A program made the position numbers and the translations under genes. 64,000 bases of DNA from Erythrobacter sp. HL-111 (lineage in GTDB: Bacteria; Pseudomonadota; Alphaproteobacteria; Sphingomonadales; Sphingomonadaceae): NCBI RefSeq assembly GCF_900105095.1, contig NZ_LT629743.1, positions 434,001 to 498,000 on the forward strand, written 5' to 3'. Within the stretch, counting starts at the first letter, position 1. The number at the start of each line of letters is the position of its first letter. The notes beneath the pieces are model-generated. The model searched no databases. It was not told where the DNA came from and saw only the letters and a program-made list of their open reading frames with translations. This document shows positions 18,444 to 26,317 of this stretch, piece by piece.

Positions 18444-19529
18444 TCAGAGCCCCTTGCGCCCGAAGCGGGCACCGGGACGGGCGGCGCTGCGAGCGGCGAT
18501 AGGGGCGACGGAGGGCGGAGCGATGGCATCGCCGGTCACCGGCCCCGCCTCGTTCGCGTCCGGCATTCGTGCAGCGCCCATCGCCCGGCCGCGCTCCGTC
18601 TGGTTGATCGCCAGCGCCAGCGCGGCCAGCGCGGCGAATTGTTCGGCGGTTTGCTCCGCGCGCGCGCGGTCCTGCCGGGCATCCATCGTGCCGCTCTCGA
18701 ACAGATCCTCGCCCTCCACCGCCAGGATCACCTCGCCGCGGACGAACAGGGCGCGCAGCTCCTTCGCACCGAAGGCCGTTTCCAGCCGCAGCAGGTGTTC
18801 GATGTAGGAAGGGTGAACCAGCACGCGCGCTTCGACCTGATCGTCGCTGAACAGGCCGAACTTCTCTTCGAAGTCGGGGTGCACCTGATCGACGAAATCG
18901 AGCTGGTGGCCGTCGAAACGGACGCTGTCCTTCGTCCCGCCCAGCCCGAACCACTTGCGATGCTCGCCCGCGCGCTGGAGCAGGGTGGTGGAATGGAACG
19001 GGCGGCCGAACGCCATCTGGATGATGACCCCGCGAAACACCGTCACCCAGCGGCGGTTCTTGCCCGATCCGCGGCGTTCCTCGAGATGGGCTTCGTAGAG
19101 ATTGAAGGCGTGTCCTTCGAGCGTGCCGTGCCAGCGATCCTCGAAACCGGAGCGGCCGAACGCGGGGACGAGGCCGTAACGCTTCGCGGCCTCGAACTCC
19201 GCGCCCGGCTCGACCGCGTGTTCGTACGACACGCCGAGGCTGCGGGCGATGGCCGAATTGATGCCGAGCTTGATCTGCTGCTTGGCTTCGCCGATCGGGC
19301 GGTATCCCCACCACCACACTGCCAGTCCGCCGCCGACCAGCAGGTGCCACTGGAAGCCGGTGAGCCAATCCGGCCCGAACGGAACGAGGGCGAACAGCAC
19401 GAGCAGTCCGCCTGCGCCCCAGGTCCAGCGGGAGGCGGCGACCTGTCTGGCAGAGGCGCGCATGTCGGACTGCGACGCCAGCCACTCGCCCAATCGCCCC
19501 TGCATCAGCTGGTTGACATCCGCACGCAT
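18444..19529 (-). CDS. DUF3137 family membrane protein
   Basis: This 361-residue protein has a short N-terminal cytosolic part and two membrane helices at about residues 36-75 (GGLLVLFALVPFGPDWLTGF, WHLLVGGGLAVWWWGY). A large soluble domain follows with WHGTLEGHAFNLYEAHLEER and LFVRGEVILAVEGEDLFE, matching the DUF3137 family of unknown function. The last ~50 residues are low-complexity. The gene is divergent from lemA with 54 bp between them; LemA and DUF3137 genes commonly occur together, which suggests shared membrane function. No biochemical role can be given. Confidence 0.8.
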   Translation of the reverse strand: MRADVNQLMQGRLGEWLASQSDMRASARQVAASRWTWGAGGLLVLFALVPFGPDWLTGFQWHLLVGGGLAVWWWGYRPIGEAKQQIKLGINSAIARSLGVSYEHAVEPGAEFEAAKRYGLVPAFGRSGFEDRWHGTLEGHAFNLYEAHLEERRGSGKNRRWVTVFRGVIIQMAFGRPFHSTTLLQRAGEHRKWFGLGGTKDSVRFDGHQLDFVDQVHPDFEEKFGLFSDDQVEARVLVHPSYIEHLLRLETAFGAKELRALFVRGEVILAVEGEDLFESGTMDARQDRARAEQTAEQFAALAALALAINQTERGRAMGAARMPDANEAGPVTGDAIAPPSVAPIAARSAARPGARFGRKGL

Positions 19530-19583
19530 GACTTTGCCTTTAGTGCAATCCGGTCTGGGATTCCTTAACAATCCGAAGGTAAG

Positions 19584-20186
19584 ATGATCGCCGCACAATG
19601 GAGTCGTTGCGCCATGGTTGATATTCTCGGCTGGTTCTGGACCTCGGCGATGCTCGTCATCGCGGCGGGCCTCGTGGTGCTGATCATCGCCATCTACAAC
19701 AACCTCGTCTCGCTGCGCCAGAACGTGCGGCAGGGCGTGGCCGATATCGACGCGCAATTGCGCCAGCGCCACGATCTCATCCCCAATCTCGTCGAGGCGG
19801 TGAAGGGCTATGCCGGCCATGAAAGCGCCACGCTCGAAGCGGTGGTCGAGGCGCGCAACCGGGCCGCGCAGGGTGGGCCGAACTCGGCGAGCGAGCAGAG
19901 ACTGCGCGTCGCGCTCGACAACCTGCTGGCGCTGGGCGAAGCCTATCCCGACCTCAAGGCCTCGGCCAATTTCCAGGAACTCCAGCGCGAACTGGCCGAT
20001 GTCGAGGACAAGCTCGCCGCGGCGCGCCGGGCGCTGAATGCGGCGGTTTCGCGCTTCAACACGGCGCGCGAATCCTTCCCCGCCGTGCTGTTTGCCGGAA
20101 TGCTCGGATTCAGCGAGGCCGATTTCAACCGCCTCGACGACAGCGAGCGCGGCACGGTCGACCAGGTTCCCGCGATCTCGTTCTGA
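19584..20186 (+). CDS. lemA: LemA family protein
   Basis: This 200-residue protein has one N-terminal membrane helix (about residues 15-38) followed by a long helical domain with the family signature YNNLVSLRQNVRQGVADIDAQL and RHDLIPNLVEAVKGYAGHE. LemA proteins are small membrane-anchored helical-bundle proteins of unclear function. The start ATG 19584 follows AAGGTAAG; an ATG at 19614 is a shorter alternative that keeps the helix. It diverges from a DUF3137 gene. Confidence 0.9.
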   Translation: MIAAQWSRCAMVDILGWFWTSAMLVIAAGLVVLIIAIYNNLVSLRQNVRQGVADIDAQLRQRHDLIPNLVEAVKGYAGHESATLEAVVEARNRAAQGGPNSASEQRLRVALDNLLALGEAYPDLKASANFQELQRELADVEDKLAAARRALNAAVSRFNTARESFPAVLFAGMLGFSEADFNRLDDSERGTVDQVPAISF

Positions 20187-20339
20187 CGATTGCGCGGCAC
20201 GGGCCGCCGACAGCGCGCCTCCGCACGGAACTTCGGGGCGTCCCTGCGTTGATTCGGGGCGCCGAACGCGGCGAGCCGGAGGGCCTGCAGCAGGGGCGCG
20301 AGATTTATCATTGCGCGCCCGCTCGAACTCTCTATATGC

Positions 20340-20424
20340 GCCCCCCTCTGCCCCAAGGGACATGACCGCAAGGCAGGCTCAAAACCGTTTGGTTCAACGC
20401 TAAACCTTCTGGGGGTCCCTTGAA
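20340..20424 (+). ncRNA. Structured leader RNA of ornithine decarboxylase (candidate speF motif)
   Basis: The last ~85 nt before the ornithine decarboxylase start contain a compact, hairpin-rich segment. In it AACC (20383-20386) and AACC (20403-20406) can each pair with the single GGTT at 20391-20394, giving two mutually exclusive hairpins. The segment also contains a tiny open frame. Alphaproteobacterial ornithine decarboxylase genes are known to carry the conserved speF leader motif, and the position and several words here resemble it as I remember it. I cannot run a covariance search, so the family assignment is tentative. Confidence 0.5.
20362..20403 (+). CDS. Possible 13-residue leader peptide of ornithine decarboxylase
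   Basis: An ATG at 20362 opens a 13-codon frame (MTARQAQNRLVQR, then TAA) that ends 21 nt before the decarboxylase start. AAGGG lies just upstream at a rather short 2-nt spacing. The frame spans the alternative hairpins of the leader, so ribosome movement through it could choose between them, as leader peptides do in other polyamine operons. Three of its 13 codons are Arg, the precursor of ornithine. Translation is inferred, not shown. Confidence 0.4.
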   Translation: MTARQAQNRLVQR

Positions 20425-21630
20425 TTGCTCACATTTCCCGACGCCAAGGCTGTAGCCCGGGCCCTGCGCCCGGACGAACCGGTCATCCTCAACCGCCCGC
20501 ACGCAGCGCGGCGGGCCGCCCAGTTCTTTGTCGATCGCTTTCCCGGCAAGGTGCTCTACGCGGTCAAGGCCAATCCCGCGCCCGACCTGATCGAGGTGCT
20601 GTGGGATGCGGGCGTGACCCATTACGACGTCGCTTCGATCGCCGAGGTGCGGCTGGTGCGCGCGGCGCTGCCGGACGCGGTGCTGTGCTTCATGCACCCG
20701 ATCAAGACGCCGAGCGCGATCCGCGAGGCCTATCACGAACATGGCGTCAAGACCTTCAGCCTCGACACGGTCGAGGAGCTGGAGAAGATCGTCGAGGCGT
20801 GCCGCGATCCCGAAACCGGCGAGCCGGCGACGGACCTGCGCCTGTGCGTGAGGCTGCGCGTGTCCTCGGAATATTCCGAGCTGTCGCTCGCCAGCAAGTT
20901 CGGCTGCGACCTCACCGATGCGCCTGCGCTGTTGCAGCAGGTGCGCCAGCATTGCGACTGGCTCGGCGTGTGCTTCCACGTCGGCAGCCAGGCGATGACG
21001 CCGTTCGCCTTCGTCCAGGCGCTGGACCGCACCCGCGCGGCCATCGCCGAGGCTTCGGTCGTGATCGACATGATCGATGTCGGCGGCGGTTTCCCGAGCA
21101 TCTATCCCGGGATGGAGCCGCCCCCGCTCGAGGATTACTTCGCGATCATCCACCATCATTTCTACGCGCTGCCCATCGCCTACAACGCGGAGCTGTGGTG
21201 CGAGCCCGGCCGCGCGCTGTGCGCGGAATACAGCTCGATGATCGTCAAGGTCGAAAAGCGCCGCGGAAGCGAACTCTACATCAACGACGGGGCCTATGGC
21301 GCGCTCTATGACGCCGCCCATGTCGCCTGGCGCTATCCGGTGAACGCGCTCGAGGAGGACCTGCGCGACGCCAACGAGGATTTCGCCTTCTACGGGCCGA
21401 CCTGCGACGATGCCGATTACATGGCGGGACCTTTCCCGCTTCCCGGCGACATCCAGGCGGGCGACTATATCGAGATCGGGATGCTCGGCGCCTATGGCGC
21501 GGCGATGAAGACCGGCTTCAACGGCTTCGGCAATGCCGAAAAGGTGATCGTCACCGACGAGCCGATGATGAGCTGCTTCACCGGCGAGCGCGAGCGGCCG
21601 GCGACCGACAACGTGGTGAACCTGCGGTAG
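20425..21630 (+). CDS. Ornithine decarboxylase (group IV, alanine racemase fold)
   Basis: This PLP enzyme decarboxylates ornithine (possibly also lysine) to putrescine, the substrate of the carboxyspermidine dehydrogenase encoded at 15601. The ~401-residue protein has the PLP Lys in VLYAVKANPAPDLI, the barrel motifs YDVASIAEVRLV and GVCFHVGSQAM, the phosphate-binding IDVGGGFPSIYPG, and the inter-subunit catalytic Cys in GPTCDDADYM. The start is a TTG at 20425, the only start codon giving the family N-terminus (LTFPDAKAVARAL). It is preceded by a structured leader with a possible leader peptide. Confidence 0.92.
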   Translation: MLTFPDAKAVARALRPDEPVILNRPHAARRAAQFFVDRFPGKVLYAVKANPAPDLIEVLWDAGVTHYDVASIAEVRLVRAALPDAVLCFMHPIKTPSAIREAYHEHGVKTFSLDTVEELEKIVEACRDPETGEPATDLRLCVRLRVSSEYSELSLASKFGCDLTDAPALLQQVRQHCDWLGVCFHVGSQAMTPFAFVQALDRTRAAIAEASVVIDMIDVGGGFPSIYPGMEPPPLEDYFAIIHHHFYALPIAYNAELWCEPGRALCAEYSSMIVKVEKRRGSELYINDGAYGALYDAAHVAWRYPVNALEEDLRDANEDFAFYGPTCDDADYMAGPFPLPGDIQAGDYIEIGMLGAYGAAMKTGFNGFGNAEKVIVTDEPMMSCFTGERERPATDNVVNLR

Positions 21631-21663
21631 ATCGGTCGGTAACGCACAAGGGAAGGGAGTGGC

Positions 21664-21841
21664 ATGACGCTCCTGAAGGCGGTCGCCGGGATCGCGATGC
21701 TGTTTGCCGCGCGCGTGGAGGCAAGGGACGCAGCCCAGGCGTTCGCCAAGAATCGAACGCACGCCGGGGTTCGCTCTCGTCGAAGCGATGCCCTACCTCG
21801 AAAAAGGCCGCGGAACGCTCGCGAGCGGCTGCACGTCGGCC
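21664..21841 (+). pseudogene. Possible frameshifted remnant of a small secreted-protein gene
   Basis: An ATG at 21664 with an excellent GGAAGGGAG site starts a signal-peptide-like frame (MTLLKAVAGIAMLFAARVEA). The frame keeps GC-rich third positions for about 30 codons and then turns Arg-rich. Around 21750 the good codon pattern shifts into the next frame (TPGFALVEAMPYLEKGRGTL), which runs into the convergent nitroreductase gene. This looks like a small gene broken by a frameshift and cut short at its 3' end. I do not recognise the family and the case is weak. Confidence 0.3.
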
Positions 21842-22534
21842 CTAGCCGAACCCCACGAAGCGCGCCGCCTCGTCGACGCTCTTGCGCCTTGAGACGACGG
21901 CGTTCGCCGGAAAGTCGGGATCGGGCCAGCCCATCGCGACCGCCTTCATGATGACCTCATCCTCCGGGATGCCGGCGTGTTCGCGCACCACGGGCGACTG
22001 CATGATCCCCTGCGAATTGATGACGCAGCCCAGCCCGCGCGACCATGCCGCATTGACCAGCGCGGTCGTCACCGCGCCGCAGTCGAAGGCGGTATCGTCG
22101 CTGTCCGAAAGCTCCCGGTCGTAGGTGACGATCACGCAGACCGGTGCATCGAACTGGCGAAACCCGCGCAGCACCCAGTCCTGCCGCGCCTCCTTGTCCT
22201 CGCGCGCGATGCCCATCGCGCCGAAGAGCTGCTTGGCGACTTCGACCTGGCGTTCGCGATGGACGCCCTCGAAGGCGTGTCCGCGGCGGAATTCGCGGCT
22301 GTCGGGGACGCCTGCCAGGATATTTTCGGTGTTGCCCCGGCGGATGCGGTCGAGCGGTTCGCCGGTGATGACGTGGAAATGCCAGGGCTGGGTGTTCATG
22401 CTGGTGGGCGAGCGCATCGCCATGCCAAGCACTTCCTCGATCAGCGCGCGCGGCACGGGCTTTTTCAGGTAGCCCCGGATCGAACGCCGTCCGAGCACCA
22501 CTTCCGAATAGGTCTGGTCAGGCGATCCGCCCAC
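21842..22534 (-). CDS. Nitroreductase family protein
   Basis: This 230-residue FMN-dependent oxidoreductase has the nitroreductase N-terminal signature VLGRRSIRGYLKKPVP, the segment RSPTSMNTQPWHFHVITG, and the C-terminal GLGCVINSQGI and AMGWPDPDFPAN. Members reduce nitroaromatics or quinones with NAD(P)H; the physiological substrate is unknown. I chose GTG 22534, with GGGGAGAGAG just upstream, over the TTG 10 codons earlier. It lies downstream of hemA in the opposite direction to ornithine decarboxylase. Confidence 0.88.
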   Translation of the reverse strand: MGGSPDQTYSEVVLGRRSIRGYLKKPVPRALIEEVLGMAMRSPTSMNTQPWHFHVITGEPLDRIRRGNTENILAGVPDSREFRRGHAFEGVHRERQVEVAKQLFGAMGIAREDKEARQDWVLRGFRQFDAPVCVIVTYDRELSDSDDTAFDCGAVTTALVNAAWSRGLGCVINSQGIMQSPVVREHAGIPEDEVIMKAVAMGWPDPDFPANAVVSRRKSVDEAARFVGFG

Positions 22535-22633
22535 GTCTCTCTCTCCCCGAATCTGTGCGGGCAAGGGCTAGCGCAGCACGCGCGCCGGGCAAAGGAGGCT
22601 GCGCCGGGCAGGGCAGGGCCGGCCCGCGCTGGC

Positions 22634-23854
22634 TCAGGCCGCCTGGCGCAGCGCCAGCCCCAGCCGGTCCCAGATCTCCACCAGCGCGTCCGTCAGCTCC
22701 GCGATCATCGGCGCAGTGTGCATCGGGCCGGGCGTGAAGCGCAGGCGCTCGGTCCCGCGCGGCACGGTGGGGAAGTTGATCGGCTGGACATAGACCCCGT
22801 ATTCGGCGAGCAGGATGTCGCTGATCTGCTTCGCGCGGATCGGATCGCCGACCATCAGCGGCACGATGTGCGTGGTCGAATCCATCACCGGCAGGCCGGC
22901 GGCGGCGAGTTCGCGCTTGAGCAGGGCGGCATTGGCCTGCTGCGCCTCGCGCTCGACGCTCGACTGCTTGAGATGCCGCACCGAGGCGAGCACGCCCGCG
23001 ACCAGCACCGGCGAAAGCGAGGTCGTGAAGATGAAGCCCGGCGCGTAGGAGCGGATGCAATCGATCACGCGCTTGTCCGCAGCGATGTATCCGCCCATCA
23101 CCCCGAACGCCTTGCCCAGCGTGCCTTCGATGATGTCGATCCGGTGCGCCGCGCGGTCGCGTTCGGAAATGCCGCCGCCATGTTCGCCATACATCCCGAC
23201 CGCGTGGACCTCGTCGATATAGGTCAGCGCCCCGTATTCCTCGGCGAGGTCGCAGATCGCGTGGATCGGGGCGACGTCGCCGTCCATCGAATAGACGCTT
23301 TCGAAGGCGATGACCTTGGGCGTTTCGGGGTCTTCGGCGGCGAGCAGTTCCTCGAGATGGGCGAGGTCGTTGTGACGGAAGATCCGTTTCTCGCAGCCCG
23401 AATTGCGAATCCCGGCGATCATGCTCGCGTGGTTGAGTTCGTCGGAGAAGATCACGCAGCCAGGCAGCAGGCGCGCAAGCGTCGAGAGCGTCGCGTCGTT
23501 CGAGACATAGCCGCTCGTGAACAGCAGCGCGCCTTCCTTGCCGTGGAGATCGGCCAGTTCGGCTTCGAGCTCGACATGGAGATGCGTGTTCCCGCCGATG
23601 TTGCGCGTGCCCCCGCTGCCAGCGCCCACATCGTGCAGCGCCGCTTCCATCGCGCCGATCACCTTGTCGTGCTGGCCCATGGCGAGATAGTCGTTCGAAC
23701 ACCACACCGTGATCGGCTTGGGCCCGTTGTGTCCGTGGAAACAGCGCGCATTGGGATAGGCGCCCTTGTTCCGCATGATGTCGATGAAGACGCGATACCG
23801 GCCTTCCTCGTGGAGGCGATCGATCGCCTGGTCGAAGATCTGATCGTAATTCAC
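22634..23854 (-). CDS. hemA: 5-aminolevulinate synthase
   Basis: This PLP enzyme condenses glycine with succinyl-CoA to 5-aminolevulinate, the C4 entry to haem (and, where present, bacteriochlorophyll). The 406-residue protein has the typical [13 protein letters not shown] near the N-terminus, [19 protein letters not shown], the PLP-binding [14 protein letters not shown] and [12 protein letters not shown], and the Schiff-base Lys in [16 protein letters not shown]. This ALAS form is characteristic of alphaproteobacteria. Its succinyl-CoA substrate is the product of the methylmalonyl-CoA mutase encoded at 44345. Confidence 0.96.
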   Translation of the reverse strand: MNYDQIFDQAIDRLHEEGRYRVFIDIMRNKGAYPNARCFHGHNGPKPITVWCSNDYLAMGQHDKVIGAMEAALHDVGAGSGGTRNIGGNTHLHVELEAELADLHGKEGALLFTSGYVSNDATLSTLARLLPGCVIFSDELNHASMIAGIRNSGCEKRIFRHNDLAHLEELLAAEDPETPKVIAFESVYSMDGDVAPIHAICDLAEEYGALTYIDEVHAVGMYGEHGGGISERDRAAHRIDIIEGTLGKAFGVMGGYIAADKRVIDCIRSYAPGFIFTTSLSPVLVAGVLASVRHLKQSSVEREAQQANAALLKRELAAAGLPVMDSTTHIVPLMVGDPIRAKQISDILLAEYGVYVQPINFPTVPRGTERLRFTPGPMHTAPMIAELTDALVEIWDRLGLALRQAA

Positions 23855-23963
23855 GTCGCGCCGGCTCTTGTCTGCTGGTTGTCCGAAGGGTCCCTTGCGG
23901 CGTTATCTAGGATTTGCGTGCGGTTTTGACCACCCGCGATCTTTGCAAGTGAGTTGCAACGTT

Positions 23964-24758
23964 TCAGAACGGTTCGGGCGGGGAAAACCCGCGCGCGGCG
24001 AGACACGGGCCAAGCCCCTCCGCCGCGCCGGGCGGTCCGGTGACGACGAAGCGGTTCGCACCCGGCGTCATGGCCTGGCCTTCGAGAAGGTGCGCGATGC
24101 GCCGCGCGATCCCCTCCGCCCCGTCGACGAGCGCAACGTCGGGACCGAAGGCGGCGCCCAGTTCCTCCTTCAGCAGCGAGAAATGCGTGCAGGCGAGCAC
24201 GAGCGTGTCCATCTCCCCGCCGCGCGGCATCGCGGCAAGCCCGGCGCGCGCCTCCTCGACCGCAGCGAGGTCGAGCGCGCGAGAGCGCAGCTTGTCCTCG
24301 GCCAGAGCGACGAGGCCGGGGGCGGCGATGCGGTGGAGCGCCTTGCCCTGCGCGAACTCCGCCTCAAGATCGTCGACATAGCGCTGCCGGATCGTCGCGC
24401 CGGTGCCGACGAGGCCGATCACGCCGCTGCGGGTCATGGCCGCGGCGGGCTTGATCGCGGGGACGGTGCCGACGATCGGCACTTCGAGCACGTCGCGCAC
24501 CATGCCGAGCGCGATGGTGCTGGCGGTGTTGCAGGCGATGCACACGAGCCGCGGGCGAAACCTCTCGCTCATCCGCCCGAGCAGCCCGGCGACCCGCGCC
24601 GCGACCTGCGCTTCGGTCTTCTCGCCATAGGGCAGGCCCGCGAGGTCGGCGGCGTAGATCACCGGCGCATCGGGCAGGACTTCGCGCAAGGCGTCGTAGA
24701 CGGTCAGCCCGCCGACGCCCGAGTCGAACAGGAGGATGGGAGAGGATGCGTCAGCCAT
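23964..24758 (-). CDS. murI: Glutamate racemase
   Basis: This enzyme interconverts L- and D-glutamate for peptidoglycan. The two catalytic Cys lie in CIACNTAST and LACTHFSLL; the N-terminal SPILLFDSGVGGLTVYDAL and YAADLAGLPYGEKT are family signatures, and the conserved Asp-Gly of VALVDGAEGIARR is present. I place the start at ATG 24758 (264 residues). A TTG at 24797 would add 13 residues and overlap the upstream gene by TTGA, so translational coupling is possible. It is encoded directly downstream of the HTH/EF-hand gene. Confidence 0.93.
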   Translation of the reverse strand: MADASSPILLFDSGVGGLTVYDALREVLPDAPVIYAADLAGLPYGEKTEAQVAARVAGLLGRMSERFRPRLVCIACNTASTIALGMVRDVLEVPIVGTVPAIKPAAAMTRSGVIGLVGTGATIRQRYVDDLEAEFAQGKALHRIAAPGLVALAEDKLRSRALDLAAVEEARAGLAAMPRGGEMDTLVLACTHFSLLKEELGAAFGPDVALVDGAEGIARRIAHLLEGQAMTPGANRFVVTGPPGAAEGLGPCLAARGFSPPEPF

Positions 24759-24793
24759 TTCGGCCGGGCCGATGGCCGAGGCGCCCGGGCGCG

Positions 24794-25504
24794 TCAACTT
24801 TCCGGTTTGCGCTCGATTTTCAGCACGCGGCGCACCTCGATGCCCATCTCGGCAAGGCTCGCCTCGTGCCAGAGGTCGAATTCGCGGCGCGAAACCCGGC
24901 CGTCCCCATCGGTGTCCGCCTCCCTGTAGAACGCCGCTATCCGTTCGGCGTCCGGGTCATCGCCCGGCACCAATTCTCGTTCGCCGGCCTCTTGCCTGTC
25001 CGGTTGGCTGTCCGGCTCGCCAAGCACGCCGGTGACGAAGGGCGACTCGGCACCTTCGAGAAACCCGCTCCCGTCTTCGTCGAGCAGGGCGAAGACGCGC
25101 TCGGACCCGGGTTCGAGCTCGATCTCCAGCGGTCCGGTGGCCGGGGCCGAGGACCAGACGGCAATGACGACGATACTCGCGACAAACATGGCAATGCCTC
25201 CAGCAAGAGCGGTTCGGTGCTGCCATGATTTGCGCGGTCCGGGCGCGGATCGAAGGTCCGGCGGATCGGCTACGGCCTGCCCGCACCCTGCCGCCGGGCC
25301 TTCGGCGTCCGCCAGCATCCGCGCCGCTTCGAGCGAACTCGCCGCGCCCAGCTTGGTGCGCGCCATCTTCAGCCGCTTCTCCACCGCGTGATGCGATATG
25401 CCGAGATCGAGCGCGATTTCCTTGGCGGTCCGGTGGTCCAGCCACAGGCGCAAGGCCTCCTTCTCGCGCTCGGTGAGCCTTGAGGTGGGATGCGTGGTTT
25501 CCAT
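24794..25504 (-). CDS. Membrane-anchored LuxR-type HTH protein with two EF-hand loops
   Basis: This 236-residue protein joins three parts. Residues 8-66 are a LuxR/GerE-type helix-turn-helix (LTEREKEALRLW, TAKEIALDLGISHHAVEKRL). About 99-117 is one hydrophobic membrane span (ALAGGIAMFVASIVVIAV). The C-terminal part, presumably periplasmic, holds two complete 12-residue EF-hand loops, DEDGSGFLEGAE (142-153) and DTDGDGRVSRRE (197-208), each with acidic or polar residues at positions 1, 3, 5 and Glu at 12. There is no receiver domain. The arrangement suggests a one-component membrane regulator that senses Ca2+ outside the cytoplasm. The start is ATG 25504; murI follows 35 bp downstream. Confidence 0.82.
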   Translation of the reverse strand: METTHPTSRLTEREKEALRLWLDHRTAKEIALDLGISHHAVEKRLKMARTKLGAASSLEAARMLADAEGPAAGCGQAVADPPDLRSAPGPRKSWQHRTALAGGIAMFVASIVVIAVWSSAPATGPLEIELEPGSERVFALLDEDGSGFLEGAESPFVTGVLGEPDSQPDRQEAGERELVPGDDPDAERIAAFYREADTDGDGRVSRREFDLWHEASLAEMGIEVRRVLKIERKPES

Positions 25505-25626
25505 CGCCGCGAGACTAGCCACGCCCGGAGAGGCGCGAAAGTATGGTCGGACCGTAATTTCGCCGCGAGCCGGCACGGCTTGCACATAGGTTTCGACGAA
25601 TCGCGCGAGCCAGCTATTACGGCCTC

Positions 25627-26229
25627 ATGGAACCGTTCATCGCCGCCCTGCTGGGATATCTCTCCGGCTCGATCCCCTTCGGCCTCCTGCTGACCTTGGC
25701 GGCCGGGAAAGGCGACGTCCGCAAGCAGGGCAGCGGCAATATCGGGGCGACCAACGTGCTGCGGACGGGGTCGAAAGGGCTGGCGGCGGCGACGCTGCTG
25801 CTCGATCTGGCCAAGGGGCTTGCGCCCGTGATCGCGGCGGGGATGCTGTGGCCGGGCGAGACGGGCGAGGTGGCGAAAGCCTTCGCGGCCGGCGGTGCGG
25901 TGCTCGGGCACTGCTTCCCCGCCTGGCTCGGCTTCAGCGGCGGGAAAGGCGTCGCCACCAATGCCGGCGTTTCCTTCGGCCTCGCCTGGCCCGTGGGGCT
26001 TGCCTATGCGCTGGTGTGGCTGTCGATCCTGTTCCTGTTCCGCATCTCCTCGCTCGCGGGGATGAGCGCGGTGGTCGCCGCCGCTGCCGCTGCGCCGCTG
26101 TTCGGCTATCCCGAATATTTCCCCGTGCTGGGCGCGATCGCCGCGCTGATCTTCTGGCTCCACCGGGAAAACATCGCCCGCCTGACGAAAGGCGAGGAGC
26201 CGAGGGTGGGGGGGAAGAAGGCCTCGTGA
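25627..26229 (+). CDS. plsY: Glycerol-3-phosphate acyltransferase (acyl-phosphate dependent)
   Basis: This integral membrane enzyme acylates glycerol-3-phosphate from acyl-phosphate, the first step of phospholipid synthesis. The 200-residue protein shows the three conserved loops: GSIPFGLLL, KQGSGNIGATNVLRTGSKG and FSGGKGVATNAGV, with hydrophobic spans between. Length is normal. It is followed by dprA 88 bp downstream, a common neighbourhood in alphaproteobacteria. Confidence 0.95.
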   Translation: MEPFIAALLGYLSGSIPFGLLLTLAAGKGDVRKQGSGNIGATNVLRTGSKGLAAATLLLDLAKGLAPVIAAGMLWPGETGEVAKAFAAGGAVLGHCFPAWLGFSGGKGVATNAGVSFGLAWPVGLAYALVWLSILFLFRISSLAGMSAVVAAAAAAPLFGYPEYFPVLGAIAALIFWLHRENIARLTKGEEPRVGGKKAS

Positions 26230-26317
26230 AACGGGCAAGGAGCGCGCTTTCGCGCGAAGACCGGGCAATGGCGCTGCACAGGGCGACAGGTTCCCGCTTT
26301 TGCAGGAATTGGCGAGG

